A DNA stretch of 64,000 bases from Collinsella sp. AF33-16 (GTDB lineage Bacteria > Actinomycetota > Coriobacteriia > Coriobacteriales > Coriobacteriaceae), in NCBI RefSeq assembly GCF_003475325.1, contig NZ_QRQC01000015.1, positions 1-64,000 on the forward strand, given 5' to 3'. Positions 48,964 through 56,962 of the stretch are shown piece by piece. The first letter of the stretch is position 1. Every line of letters begins with the position of its first letter. The translations under genes were made by a program, and so were the position numbers. The notes under the pieces were generated by a model that searched no databases, was not told the origin of the DNA, and worked only from the letters and a program-made list of their open reading frames with translations.

Positions 48964-49163
48964 AAAAGCGCTTGAAACACAAGCTGCGATCATTTGGAAA
49001 CATCGATGTTTCTGCGGGCTAGAAGCCATGGGGCTTTTGGCCCGCTGTCTTTCATATGCCGGTCGGCGGCATAGGGCATCAACCGTATTCTAGGTTCTTG
49101 GACGCCAGGCCGACTCGCTTCGGATCGGGCGCTACACCAACTTTCTCGAGACCACCAATCTGA

Positions 49164-49197
49164 CAGGGCCCTGTCCGTGCGCGGGCAGGGCCCTTTT
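49164..49197 (+). terminator. Terminator at the end of the zinc-ribbon/SPFH island
   Basis: AGGGCCCTGTCCG (49164-49176) pairs with CGGGCAGGGCCCT (49181-49193), followed by TTTTG. The 200 bases before it contain no recognisable gene. Confidence 0.85.
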
Positions 49198-49213
49198 GTG
49201 TGGTCTACTCTGT

Positions 49214-49231
49214 TTGCTATACTGCTAGCAA
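49214..49231 (+). promoter_or_regulatory. Operator overlapping the -10 region of the toxin-antitoxin operon
   Basis: TTGCTA (49214-49219) and TAGCAA (49226-49231) form an inverted repeat that covers a TATACT -10-like hexamer (49218-49223), 17 nt before the antitoxin start. This is the usual layout for antitoxin autorepression. Confidence 0.6.
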
Positions 49232-49247
49232 GTAGAGAGGAGCCGCT

Positions 49248-49592
49248 ATGGGTACAGCAACGGTGCAGCTCAACACACGAATCGACCCTATGCTCAAGGC
49301 CGGTGGCGATGCGGTCCTGACTCGTAATGGGCTGGGGCCGAGTGACGCCATTCGTGCGCTTTGGACCTATCTTGCCGAGCATCAAACGTTGCCGGGATTT
49401 ATGGTGACGGATAAGTGCGAGACGCCCCGTGCGAAGAGTCTTGCCGAACAGGGGTGTGGTCTGGCTTTTTCCTCATTGGGGTTGAGCTTCTCAGATTTTG
49501 CGCCAGGCGAATCATCGGCGGACAACTGGGATGCCGTACGCGATGATATGTATGACGCGATGATTGCCGACATAGAGGCGAATTGCCGATGA
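49248..49592 (+). CDS. RelB/DinJ-family antitoxin
   Basis: The 114-aa product opens with a ribbon-helix-helix segment (MGTATVQLNTRIDPMLKAGGDAVL, then LGPSDAIRALWTYLAEH), typical of RelB/DinJ antitoxins that bind DNA as dimers and neutralise a partner toxin with their C-terminal part. It overlaps the PIN toxin start through ATGA. RelB-like antitoxins more often pair with RelE/YafQ; here the partner is a PIN nuclease. Confidence 0.85.
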   Translation: MGTATVQLNTRIDPMLKAGGDAVLTRNGLGPSDAIRALWTYLAEHQTLPGFMVTDKCETPRAKSLAEQGCGLAFSSLGLSFSDFAPGESSADNWDAVRDDMYDAMIADIEANCR

Positions 49593-50056
49593 TTGAGGCA
49601 AAGCGGCTCTTGGTGGACACGAATGTTTGGCTTGATTACTACCTGCAAGAGGGCGCATTCGACAACGTGAGAAGATTGGTTGAACTGGCCGAAGCGGGAA
49701 AGATCGACCTTCTGTACGCGCCAACGACGGCAAAGGACGTGTTCTACATCTTGCCTCGGCGTCTAGCTCGACGGAATGTGAATGGGATTAACACTTCGTT
49801 CGGTCCGGCTGCATGGGCATGCGTCGAGCATATGATGCAGGTGGCAACGGCTTCCCCGCTTTCGATGGCGGAGTGCGAGATGGCGCGCATGCTTGGCAAG
49901 CGCATGCCGGACCTCGAGGACAATCTCATTATCGCCTCGGGCGATACGGTGGATGTTGACTACGTAGTCACGAGCGACCGACGCATGTTGGAGACGATGC
50001 CCGAGGTATGCTTGACGCCCGCGCGCGCACTCGAGCTCATCGGGATCCTCGGCTAA
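49589..50056 (+). CDS. PIN-domain ribonuclease toxin
   Basis: A 155-aa PIN-domain protein of the VapC-like group. Acidic residues of the metal site are visible: Asp10 in LLVDTNVWLDYY, the Glu of SMAECEMAR, Asp of DLEDNLIIAS and Asp of VVTSDRRM. It would cleave RNA when free of antitoxin. ATG 49589 overlaps the antitoxin stop as ATGA, giving coupled translation. Confidence 0.87.
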   Translation: MIEAKRLLVDTNVWLDYYLQEGAFDNVRRLVELAEAGKIDLLYAPTTAKDVFYILPRRLARRNVNGINTSFGPAAWACVEHMMQVATASPLSMAECEMARMLGKRMPDLEDNLIIASGDTVDVDYVVTSDRRMLETMPEVCLTPARALELIGILG

Positions 50057-50121
50057 CCTTGCATACCCCGTTTCGCTATCATATTGAGCATTGTGGCCCT
50101 CATGCAACTTTGGAGGACGGT

Positions 50122-50586
50122 ATGGCGGATAACGAAGCGCTGTTTACGCCTGAGCTGGTGTTTTTTGATTGGGAGTGTGCGATGCCGGATGAGGTGTTTG
50201 CGCGGCTCGAGGGCGAGCTTACACCACGTGGCTACATTGCCGACGGTTGGCTCGACGCCGTTCGCACGCGCGAGGATGCCTATCCCACGGGCCTTGCCAT
50301 GCCGGCGGCAAACATTGCCATTCCGCATACCGACCCGGGGTTTGTGGCCAAGCCCTATATCGCGGTGGTAAAGCCCGCCGCGCCCGTGACGTTCAATGCT
50401 ATGGCCGGCATGGGTGCCCCCGTGCCGGCGCAGATCGTCATCAATTTGGGTATTGCCGAGCCGGGCGGCCAGGTCGAGGCCCTGCAAGCGCTCATGAATA
50501 TCTTTATGGACGCGGATGTCGCAGCCGATGTGCTCGGCCAGACCACGCCCCAAGGCATGGTCGACGCCATCCGTCGCCACTTTTAA
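50122..50586 (+). CDS. PTS EIIA type-2 (fructose/galactitol-like) domain protein
   Basis: A 154-aa stand-alone EIIA of the fructose/mannitol/galactitol type, with the active His in ANIAIPHTDPGF (residue ~75). The nearest EIIB or EIIC of this family is not in the window, so it may serve a distant transporter or act as a regulator. TGGAGGAC precedes ATG 50122. Its stop touches a REP-like hairpin. Confidence 0.85.
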   Translation: MADNEALFTPELVFFDWECAMPDEVFARLEGELTPRGYIADGWLDAVRTREDAYPTGLAMPAANIAIPHTDPGFVAKPYIAVVKPAAPVTFNAMAGMGAPVPAQIVINLGIAEPGGQVEALQALMNIFMDADVAADVLGQTTPQGMVDAIRRHF

Positions 50587-50587
50587 A

Positions 50588-50644
50588 GCCGGCACTTGGG
50601 GACTGTCCCTAACTGCCGGCAGAAAAGGAACGTCCCCAAGTGCC
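50588..50644. repeat. REP-like hairpin R2 after the EIIA gene
   Basis: GGCACTTGGGGAC (50591-50603) and GTCCCCAAGTGCC (50632-50644) pair over 13 bp; the inside includes GACTGTCCC and a GCCGGC repeat. It starts two bases after the TAA stop. Confidence 0.75.
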
Positions 50645-50720
50645 AGGGTTGCCCCTTTGTCGCGGGGGCTGCGTTGTGACACAATGGCGTTTGTTCGATT
50701 CGTGATGCGAAAGGCCAACT

Positions 50721-51941
50721 ATGGCAAATAAGAAAAAGAACTCCGAGGCCGCGCCGACGCCCGAGCAGCAGGCTTGCGCCGCCTCCAGCTCTCGTAAGAA
50801 GCAGCGCAAGACGTACGTGTCTAAGACCGTCAAGATCGTTCTGGTGGTCATCGGCGTGCTGGCGATGCTGCTTTCCGTCTCGGCCATGGCGTGCTCCGGT
50901 CTCATGTCGCAGGCAGAGGATACCTCGGGCTACAAGCTTACCGGCGGTGTGGCTGCTACTATCAACGGCACCAACCTCACCGAGGACACCGTGACCAAGC
51001 AGATCATGAGCATGCGCACGTCCTACGGTTACACCAAGGACAAGGACTGGGCGCAGTATCTGGTCGACAACGACCTCACACCCAAGAAGTACCGCAAGCA
51101 ACTCATCGACTCCTACACGCAGCAGATTCTGCTTCAGCAGGCGCAGAAGGAAAACGGCGTGACGGTGTCGGACGAGGAGGTCGAGAAGGCTTGGAAGGAC
51201 GCGTGCAAGAGCGCGGGCGGCGCCAAGACCTTTAAGAAGACGCTTAAGACCTACGGCTACACCGAGGACACCTACAAGGATTCACTCAAGGAGAGCCTGG
51301 CGCAGCAGAAGCTCAAGGATGCCGTGGCACCCACCAGCAAGCCCAAGGACGGCGAGATTGTCGATTACATCAATGAGAACCTGTCCAACTACAACGATGC
51401 CCGCCGCTCGTCGAACATCTTGATCAAGGTCGATTCCGACGCATCTGACGAGGACAAGGCTGCCGCCAAGGCCAAGGCGCAGGAGTGCCTGGACAAGATC
51501 AACTCCGGCGAGCTGAGCTTTGAGGACGCCGTGGAAAAGTATTCCGACGACACCGGCTCCAAGGAGAAGAAGGGCGATGTGGGTTGGGATAAGCTCACCA
51601 CCTTCGTCGACAGTTACCAGACTGCGCTCGAGGGGCTCAGCAAGGGCGATGTGAGCGACGTGGTCGAGTCGACGTATGGCTATCATGTCATCAAGTGCAC
51701 CGACTACTTCCACGTTGATAATCAGGTTGATGACGTTAAACAGGTGCCCAAGGCCATCAAGAAGTATGTCTCCAACGTGGTGAAGACGCAGGCAGAGAGC
51801 ACTGCGTACAGCGAGTGGCTGGAGCAGTACAAGAAGGATGCCGACATCACCGTTAACCCCATGCCCAAGGACGTGCCGTACAACGTCAGCCTGAAGGGCG
51901 TCACCAAGAGTTCGACCGACGATTCGTCGACGACTGAGTAA
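50721..51941 (+). CDS. Membrane-anchored parvulin-type foldase (PrsA/SurA-like)
   Basis: A 406-aa extracytoplasmic foldase. A basic N-terminus precedes a signal anchor (about 33-55, VKIVLVVIGVLAMLLSVSA); the MAC that follows fits a lipobox poorly. A SurA-N-like helical part (VAATINGTNLTEDTVTKQI) leads to a parvulin PPIase domain (about 230-325; RRSSNILIKVD, FEDAVEKYSDD, KGDVGWD, STYGYHVIKC). It assists folding of exported proteins. Confidence 0.85.
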   Translation: MANKKKNSEAAPTPEQQACAASSSRKKQRKTYVSKTVKIVLVVIGVLAMLLSVSAMACSGLMSQAEDTSGYKLTGGVAATINGTNLTEDTVTKQIMSMRTSYGYTKDKDWAQYLVDNDLTPKKYRKQLIDSYTQQILLQQAQKENGVTVSDEEVEKAWKDACKSAGGAKTFKKTLKTYGYTEDTYKDSLKESLAQQKLKDAVAPTSKPKDGEIVDYINENLSNYNDARRSSNILIKVDSDASDEDKAAAKAKAQECLDKINSGELSFEDAVEKYSDDTGSKEKKGDVGWDKLTTFVDSYQTALEGLSKGDVSDVVESTYGYHVIKCTDYFHVDNQVDDVKQVPKAIKKYVSNVVKTQAESTAYSEWLEQYKKDADITVNPMPKDVPYNVSLKGVTKSSTDDSSTTE

Positions 51942-51995
51942 CCATGGGGCGGCGCTCGTGTGAGTGCCGCCCGCACTATTGAGGAGGATTTGCAG

Positions 51996-52439
51996 ATGAC
52001 CAACGAAGAGCTGCAGAAGGAAATGATTGCGGCCATGAAGGCCAAGGACAAGGTTCGCCTGTCTATCATTCGCCAGGTTAAGGCCGAAGTGAAGAACATC
52101 GAGGTCAACGAGCGTCGCGATGTGACCGAGGAAGACGTCAACAGCATGATCAAGCGTCTGATTAAGCAGACGAGCGAGACGCTGGAGATGTCCATTAAGG
52201 CCGGTACCGACCAGGAGCGTACCGACAACCTGACCGAGCAAGTCAAGATTCTGGAGAGCCTGCTGCCCGCGCAGGTTTCGGGCGAGGAGCTCGAGGCCCT
52301 GATTGAGCAGGTCATCGCCGAGCTGGGCGCCACGTCCAAGAAGCGGATGGGCCAGGTCATGGGAACACTCGGCAAGGCCACCGGCGGCAACTTCGACAAG
52401 CCTGCGGCGGCAAAGATCGTCGGAGCTAAACTCGCGTAA
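51996..52439 (+). CDS. GatB/YqeY-domain protein
   Basis: The 147-aa helical protein matches the YqeY family (LRLSIIRQVKAEVKNIE-like start region, ILESLLPAQVSGEELEALI, KRMGQVMGTLGKATGG), which resembles the tail of GatB. Family members occur near tRNA and stress genes; exact function is unknown. GAGGAGG precedes ATG 51996. It follows the foldase by 54 nt. Structured element copy B begins 3 nt after its stop. Confidence 0.88.
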   Translation: MTNEELQKEMIAAMKAKDKVRLSIIRQVKAEVKNIEVNERRDVTEEDVNSMIKRLIKQTSETLEMSIKAGTDQERTDNLTEQVKILESLLPAQVSGEELEALIEQVIAELGATSKKRMGQVMGTLGKATGGNFDKPAAAKIVGAKLA

Positions 52440-52442
52440 TTT

Positions 52443-52590
52443 GTTACGCGGTTTTACCAAATCGCGTAACGGCTCGACGCTGCAAACCCGTACACGCGGC
52501 AATCTGACGTTCAATTTCAAGGGCGCGACCATAAGGTCTGCGCCCTTTCATTTCACGTCACCTTGCTCGCGTGTACGGGTTTTCGCTGAC
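52443..52590. ncRNA. Structured intergenic element, copy B
   Basis: Copy B of the element at 7303. Helices: P1 52443-52454/52459-52470 (12 bp, one G-T pair); P2 52484-52498/52568-52582 (15 bp, perfect); P3 52505-52510/52555-52560; P4 52519-52526/52540-52547 with an inner GACC/GGTC hairpin. Offsets between P1, P2 and P3 (41 and 21 nt) and from P3 to P2 on the 3' side (8 nt) equal those of copy A. Confidence 0.7.
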
Positions 52591-52627
52591 TTATGCTCAA
52601 CAAGGGCGGTTGTATTATTTTCGGCGC

Positions 52628-52692
52628 TCATTGGGGACAGACTTAAATGAGTACTCAATGAGTGGGTACTCATTTAAGTCTGTCCCCAATGA
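52628..52692. repeat. REP-like hairpin R1, 26-bp perfect arms
   Basis: Arms 52628-52653 and 52667-52692 are perfectly complementary and contain GGGGACAGAC cores; the loop is 13 nt. It lies between structured element B and the amino-acid transporter genes. Confidence 0.8.
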
Positions 52693-52799
52693 GTGGGTTA
52701 AAGGTTGCGGGTTCTTTACGGGAATGTAGTGTGGGCTGCGGAAACGTCGTTCTTTCCGTACAATAGTTCAACTCGTGTAAACGCAGGGAAGGGACATTC

Positions 52800-53531
52800 A
52801 TGGCAGACATGATCGAGATCAAGCATCTCAACAAGTACTTTGGCGACCTGCATGTGCTCAAAGATATCAATCTCACCGTCAAGCGCGGCGAGAAGCTCGT
52901 AATGATCGGGCCCTCTGGTTCGGGTAAGTCGACGCTCATCCGCTGCGTCGATTATCTTGAGGAGCCCACGTCGGGCGAGGTCATCATCGACGGCACGCCG
53001 CTTACCAAGAAGAACCACCTGGAGATGGCTCGCAAGTATAGCTCCATGGTATTTCAGCAGTTCAACCTGTATCCCAACATGACGGTGCTGGGCAATCTGA
53101 CGCTCGCGCCCATCAAGCTGCAAAAGAAGAGCAAGGAGGAGGCGACCGAGATCGCCATCGCCGCGCTCAAGCGCGTCGGCATGGCGCATAAGGCCGGCGA
53201 GTATCCGCAGAACCTCTCGGGCGGTCAGCAGCAGCGCATCGCCATCGCCCGTGCCCTGTGCACCAAGCAGCCCATCATCCTGTTTGACGAGCCGACCTCG
53301 GCGCTCGACCCCGAGATGGTCCAGGAGGTTCTGGACGTTATGATTGAGCTTGCGCAGGAGGACATCACCATGATCTGCGTGACGCACGAGATGGGTTTTG
53401 CGCGCCAGGTGGCCGACCGCGTCATCTTTATGGAGGACGGCCGCATCCTGGAGGAGGGCACGCCCGAGCACTTCTTCGATAATCCCGAGAACCCGCGCTG
53501 CCGCGAGTTCCTGTCCAAGATTCTGCACTAG
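52800..53531 (+). CDS. Polar amino-acid ABC transporter, ATPase subunit
   Basis: A 243-aa ATPase of the GlnQ/HisP type with Walker [10 protein letters not shown] (37-45), Q-loop [13 protein letters not shown], signature LSGGQQQR, Walker [13 protein letters not shown] and the H-loop THEMGFAR. It drives import by the two permeases encoded at 54441 and 55191, with the binding protein at 53546. The four genes form an operon. Confidence 0.95.
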   Translation: MADMIEIKHLNKYFGDLHVLKDINLTVKRGEKLVMIGPSGSGKSTLIRCVDYLEEPTSGEVIIDGTPLTKKNHLEMARKYSSMVFQQFNLYPNMTVLGNLTLAPIKLQKKSKEEATEIAIAALKRVGMAHKAGEYPQNLSGGQQQRIAIARALCTKQPIILFDEPTSALDPEMVQEVLDVMIELAQEDITMICVTHEMGFARQVADRVIFMEDGRILEEGTPEHFFDNPENPRCREFLSKILH

Positions 53532-53545
53532 GTGCGGTGGTGGAC

Positions 53546-54415
53546 ATGACGGATATGACGAGGGCGGCCGTGTCGCGCCGTCACTTTTTGCAGCTGGCGG
53601 GCGCCGGTATGCTTACGCTGACGGGGGCCGCGCTTACCGGTTGCGGCAACTCCACCAGCGGCGAGGGCTCCGACAAGGGGTCTAAGCTTGCGGCCATTAA
53701 GTCGCGTGGCCATCTGAATGCCGGCGTTAAGAAGGACGTTCCCGGTTACGGCTATTACGACACCGCTAAGGGTCGCTTTGAGGGCATGGAAGTCGATTTG
53801 TGCTACCAGATCGCGGCCGCCGTCTTTGGCGTGAGCTACAAGGAGGCCCGTGCCCAGGAGCTTGTCGAGTTTACCGACGTAACGCCCAAGACGCGCGGCC
53901 CGCTGATCGATAACGGCCAGCTCGACGTGGTCGCGGCGACCTACACCATCACCGACGAGCGCAAGAAGAGCTGGGATTTCTCGACGCCGTACCGCACCGA
54001 CTACGTGGGACTCATGGTCAAGAAGCGTTCGGGCTTTACCTCGATTGAGGACCTGGACGGCAAGGTCATCGGCGTGAGCCAGGGTGCTACCACGCAGGGC
54101 CTGATTGAGCAGATGATCAAGGACAACGGCTTTAGCTGCAAGCCCGAGTTTAGGGCCTTTAGCGGCTACCCCATCATCAAGAGTTCACTCGACGCCGGCA
54201 ATATCGACGTCTTTGCCATGGACCGCTCCACGCTGGCCGGCTACATGAACGAGACCGTTGAGCTGCTGCAGCCCGAGGTCAAGTTTGGCGAGCAGGGCTA
54301 CGGCGTGGCGACCAAGAAGGGCTGCGACCTTTCGGCCGTGGTCGATCAGGTGATTTGCGATCGCCTGGCCGACGGCTGGCTCGACCAAGAGGTCAAGACC
54401 TGGGGTCTTGTATAG
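53546..54415 (+). CDS. Amino-acid substrate-binding lipoprotein with Tat signal
   Basis: A 289-aa family-3 binding protein. The N-terminus carries a twin-arginine motif SRRHFLQ, a short hydrophobic stretch and a lipobox LTGC, so it is probably exported folded through Tat and lipidated at Cys. The body has the SBP_bac_3 features: GHLNAGVKKDVPGYGYYD, GMEVDLCYQIAAAVFG, VAATYTITDERKKSWDFSTPY. ATG 53546 lies 14 nt after the ATPase stop. Confidence 0.9.
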   Translation: MTDMTRAAVSRRHFLQLAGAGMLTLTGAALTGCGNSTSGEGSDKGSKLAAIKSRGHLNAGVKKDVPGYGYYDTAKGRFEGMEVDLCYQIAAAVFGVSYKEARAQELVEFTDVTPKTRGPLIDNGQLDVVAATYTITDERKKSWDFSTPYRTDYVGLMVKKRSGFTSIEDLDGKVIGVSQGATTQGLIEQMIKDNGFSCKPEFRAFSGYPIIKSSLDAGNIDVFAMDRSTLAGYMNETVELLQPEVKFGEQGYGVATKKGCDLSAVVDQVICDRLADGWLDQEVKTWGLV

Positions 54416-54440
54416 GCGCATCGTCCAAGGAAGGAATCAA

Positions 54441-55187
54441 ATGCTCGAAGGATTATTTGACGCCGACCGTTGGTCGACGACATTTCAAAACATGGGGCCC
54501 TTCTGGGAGGGCTTTGGCGTGACGCTGCAGGTGGTCGTTGCCGGTCTGCTGCTGTCGCTGGTGCTGGGCACGCTGCTGGGCGTGTTTTCTACCACTCGCT
54601 CGCGCGTGCTGCGCGCCATAAGCCGCGTGTACGTGGAGTTTTACCAGAACACCCCGTTGCCCGTGCAGGTGCTCTTTATGTACATGGCCGGTCCGCAGTT
54701 TTTGCAGGCCATAACCGGTGCCGACCAGCCGGTGCGCATCGCGCCGTTCGTGTTGGGCTTCTTGGGTGTGGGCCTGTATCACGCGGCCTACATTTCGGAG
54801 GTCATCCGCACTGGTATCGAGGCGGTTCCGCGCGGTCAGATGGAGGCGGCCCAGAGCCAGGGCTTCACCCGTGCGCAGGCGTACTGGTACATCGTGCTGC
54901 CCCAGACATTCAAGATCATTTTGCCGCCGCTGTGTAACCAGGCGCTTAACCTGGTCAAGAACACGTCGGTGCTGGCGCTTGTGGCCGGCGGCGACCTTAT
55001 GTACCGTTCCGACAACTTTGTGAGTCTGTACGGTTACCTGCAGGGATACATCGTCTGCTGCCTTATGTACTTCATCATCTGCTTTCCGCTCGCCATGCTG
55101 GTGCAGTGGCTCGAGCGCCGCTCCAAGGAGCGCCCGCGCGGCGTGAGCCTGGCCGAGCTGGGACTCGACAACGTAGAGGAGGCCTAG
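54441..55187 (+). CDS. Amino-acid ABC transporter permease
   Basis: A 248-aa HisM/GlnP-type permease with about five membrane helices. The EAA loop is visible as EAAQSQGFTRAQAYWYIVLPQ, which docks to the ATPase. VEFYQNTPLPVQVLFMY is typical of the N-terminal part. ATG 54441 follows AAGGAAGG; an upstream in-frame start lacks a site. It pairs with the next gene. Confidence 0.92.
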   Translation: MLEGLFDADRWSTTFQNMGPFWEGFGVTLQVVVAGLLLSLVLGTLLGVFSTTRSRVLRAISRVYVEFYQNTPLPVQVLFMYMAGPQFLQAITGADQPVRIAPFVLGFLGVGLYHAAYISEVIRTGIEAVPRGQMEAAQSQGFTRAQAYWYIVLPQTFKIILPPLCNQALNLVKNTSVLALVAGGDLMYRSDNFVSLYGYLQGYIVCCLMYFIICFPLAMLVQWLERRSKERPRGVSLAELGLDNVEEA

Positions 55188-55190
55188 CGC

Positions 55191-55829
55191 ATGGAAATCT
55201 TCAACGCGACCAACCTGCTCTACATTTGGGGCGGCTTTGTTAAGACGATCGAGATCTCGGCGCTGTCGATCTTTTTCTCGCTCATCTTTGGCACGGTGCT
55301 GGCGCTCGTTAAAAGCTATGCGCCCCGCCCGTTCCGTATTTTGGTGAGCGCCTATATCGAGCTGTTCCGCTGCACGCCAAACCTGCTGTGGATCCTTTTT
55401 ATCTACTTTACGGTGCAGGGTTTGGACATTGTGATTTCGACCATCGCCTTTACGCTGTTTACCAGCGCCGTTATGGCCGAGATTGTGCGCGGAGGCCTCA
55501 ACTCGATTCCGCGCGGCCAGTTTGAGGCAGCGCAGAGCCAGGGCTTTGGCTTCTTTGCCACCATGCGCTACATCATTCTGCCGCAGACGTTTAAGACGAT
55601 CATTCCGGCGCTGTTTAGCCAGTGCACGACCGTCATTAAGGACAGCTCGTATCTTTCGGGTATTAACGTGGCCGAGCTCATGTACACGGCAAACGTCGTG
55701 ATGGCCCACGCGATTGACCTGTCGCAGGTGCTTATGCTCTACGGCCTGGTATTTGCGATGTACTTTGTGCTCAACTTTGGTATCTCGCTGCTGGTCCGAG
55801 CGTATCAACGTCGTATCGTGGCAGCGTAG
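55191..55829 (+). CDS. Amino-acid ABC transporter permease, second subunit
   Basis: A 212-aa permease of the same family, with IELFRCTPNLLWILFIYF and the EAA loop FEAAQSQGFGFFATMRYIILPQ. It starts 3 nt after the previous stop, so the two permeases would form a heterodimer. The product has about five helices. A REP-like hairpin follows its stop directly. Confidence 0.92.
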   Translation: MEIFNATNLLYIWGGFVKTIEISALSIFFSLIFGTVLALVKSYAPRPFRILVSAYIELFRCTPNLLWILFIYFTVQGLDIVISTIAFTLFTSAVMAEIVRGGLNSIPRGQFEAAQSQGFGFFATMRYIILPQTFKTIIPALFSQCTTVIKDSSYLSGINVAELMYTANVVMAHAIDLSQVLMLYGLVFAMYFVLNFGISLLVRAYQRRIVAA

Positions 55830-55830
55830 A

Positions 55831-55861
55831 ATGTGGCAAAGGGACAGCCCCTTTGTCACAT
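55831..55861. repeat. REP-like hairpin R4 between permease and kinase-like genes
   Basis: ATGTGGCAAAGGG (55831-55843) pairs with CCCTTTGTCACAT (55849-55861), one G-T pair, loop ACAGC. It lies between the permease stop and the next ribosome binding site. Confidence 0.7.
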
Positions 55862-55877
55862 AGAGAAAGGAATCGCG

Positions 55878-56501
55878 ATGAGCGATCTGGAGAACAAGAA
55901 GAATCCTGTGGTCATTACCATCGCGCGCGACTTTGGCGCCGAGGGCCACGAGATTGGTCGCATGCTTGCCGACGAGTTGGGGATTCCTCTGTACGATAAC
56001 GAGCTGCTGGTGCGTGCGTCGCTGCGCGCGGGCGAGTCGCTCGATAAGATGGCCGCCTACGACGAGCGTCTGGCCGTGGAGAACATGGCGTTCCTACCCG
56101 ACCGCTACGATGCGCGTTCGTACTCGGACAAGTTGTTCCAAAAGATGAGCCAGGTGATCTTGGACCTGGGCGAGACCGAGAGCTGCATTATCGAAGGCCG
56201 CCTGTCCGATTACCTGCTGCGTAACAACCCCAACCACATTGCCGTATTGGTGACCGCTCCTTTTGAGGACCGCGTCGAGATTGTGCGCAAAAAGCGTGGT
56301 CTCAACAAAAAGAAGGGCGCCAAGCTGGTCAAGCAGCAGCAGAAGGCGCGCGAGGCGTTCTATAAGCGCTATAGCGCCGGAAAGTGGAAGATGACGAGCG
56401 GCAAGGATATCGTCGTCAACCGCGCTAAGCTGGGACGCGAGGGCTGTAAAGACGTCATCGCCGCTGCCTACCGCTACAAAGTGGCTCAACTCGAAGGCTA
56501 G
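55878..56501 (+). CDS. Cytidylate kinase-like protein
   Basis: A 207-aa protein of the cytidylate kinase-like P-loop family (PF13189 type). The N-terminal VITIARDFGAEGHEIG replaces a classical Walker A GxxGSGK, and a long basic helix (RKKRGLNKKKGAKLVKQQQKARE) covers the middle. The substrate is unknown. AGAAAGGAA precedes ATG 55878; an upstream GTG reading would run through the hairpin. Confidence 0.82.
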   Translation: MSDLENKKNPVVITIARDFGAEGHEIGRMLADELGIPLYDNELLVRASLRAGESLDKMAAYDERLAVENMAFLPDRYDARSYSDKLFQKMSQVILDLGETESCIIEGRLSDYLLRNNPNHIAVLVTAPFEDRVEIVRKKRGLNKKKGAKLVKQQQKAREAFYKRYSAGKWKMTSGKDIVVNRAKLGREGCKDVIAAAYRYKVAQLEG

Positions 56502-56507
56502 CCGACC

Positions 56508-56555
56508 AAAAACCACCACAAAGGGTACAGGCACCTTTGTGGTGGTTTTTGTTTT
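56508..56555 (+). terminator. Terminator with ACCACCACAAAGG hairpin after the kinase-like gene
   Basis: A perfect 17-bp stem (56508-56524 with 56534-56550), followed by GTTTT. A related hairpin at 56841 shares the ACCACCACAAAGG arm, so the terminator appears to be built from a repeated hairpin family. Confidence 0.82.
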
Positions 56556-56606
56556 AGGCCGAGGGGAAGGCCTTGGCGGCAGTGCCTATCCTCGGCTTTT
56601 GCATAG

Positions 56607-56822
56607 TCTCGATCTGTAACACCAAGCCAGCGAAAATGGCTCTAACTGTTACAGATTTAGATGAACCGTTCGGCCGTCAGCCCAACGTCTTGATCTGTAA
56701 CACCAGGCGGCATATTTGGTCTCTAACTGTTACAGATTGAGATGCGGCGTGGGCGGCCGGCACAATATCTCGATCTGTAACAACTGCAGGGCTCAACGGA
56801 CTCCAGCTGTTACAGATTGAGA
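56607..56822. repeat. Three-unit hairpin array, 80-81 bp period
   Basis: Units at 56607-56661, 56688-56742 and 56768-56822 each have arms GATCTGTAACA and TGTTACAGAT with extended TCTC/GAGA-like ends; interiors of about 25 nt differ. Between units lie GC-rich spacers sharing a CGGCCG-like core. The array sits between two convergent genes. Confidence 0.85.
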
Positions 56823-56840
56823 CAAAACGACCGGGCAAGT

Positions 56841-56884
56841 CCCAAACCACCACAAAGGTGTCTGCCCCATCGTGGTGGTTTGGG
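56841..56884. repeat. ACCACCACAAAGG hairpin, right-hand copy
   Basis: CCCAAACCACCAC (56841-56853) and GTGGTGGTTTGGG (56872-56884) form a 13-bp stem. It resembles the terminator hairpin at 56508, and together they bracket the three-unit array. Confidence 0.75.
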
Positions 56885-56895
56885 CGGTCGGCATA

Positions 56896-56932
56896 GAAAA
56901 AGTCCCCGCCGGGCGTGTGCTCGACGGGGACT
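56896..56932 (-). terminator. Terminator of the nfnA-nfnB operon
   Basis: On the minus strand, AGTCCCCG and CGGGGACT form a stem near 56901-56932 followed by a TTTTT run. It lies 31 nt beyond the nfnB stop. Confidence 0.85.
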
Positions 56933-56962
56933 CTGCCGTTTGATGGCTAGCGCTGTGGGTGA

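Noticed and set aside
56607..56822. CRISPR array
   Set aside because: The repeated parts are hairpin arms around variable interiors, with long GC-rich spacers of differing content; no cas genes are present.
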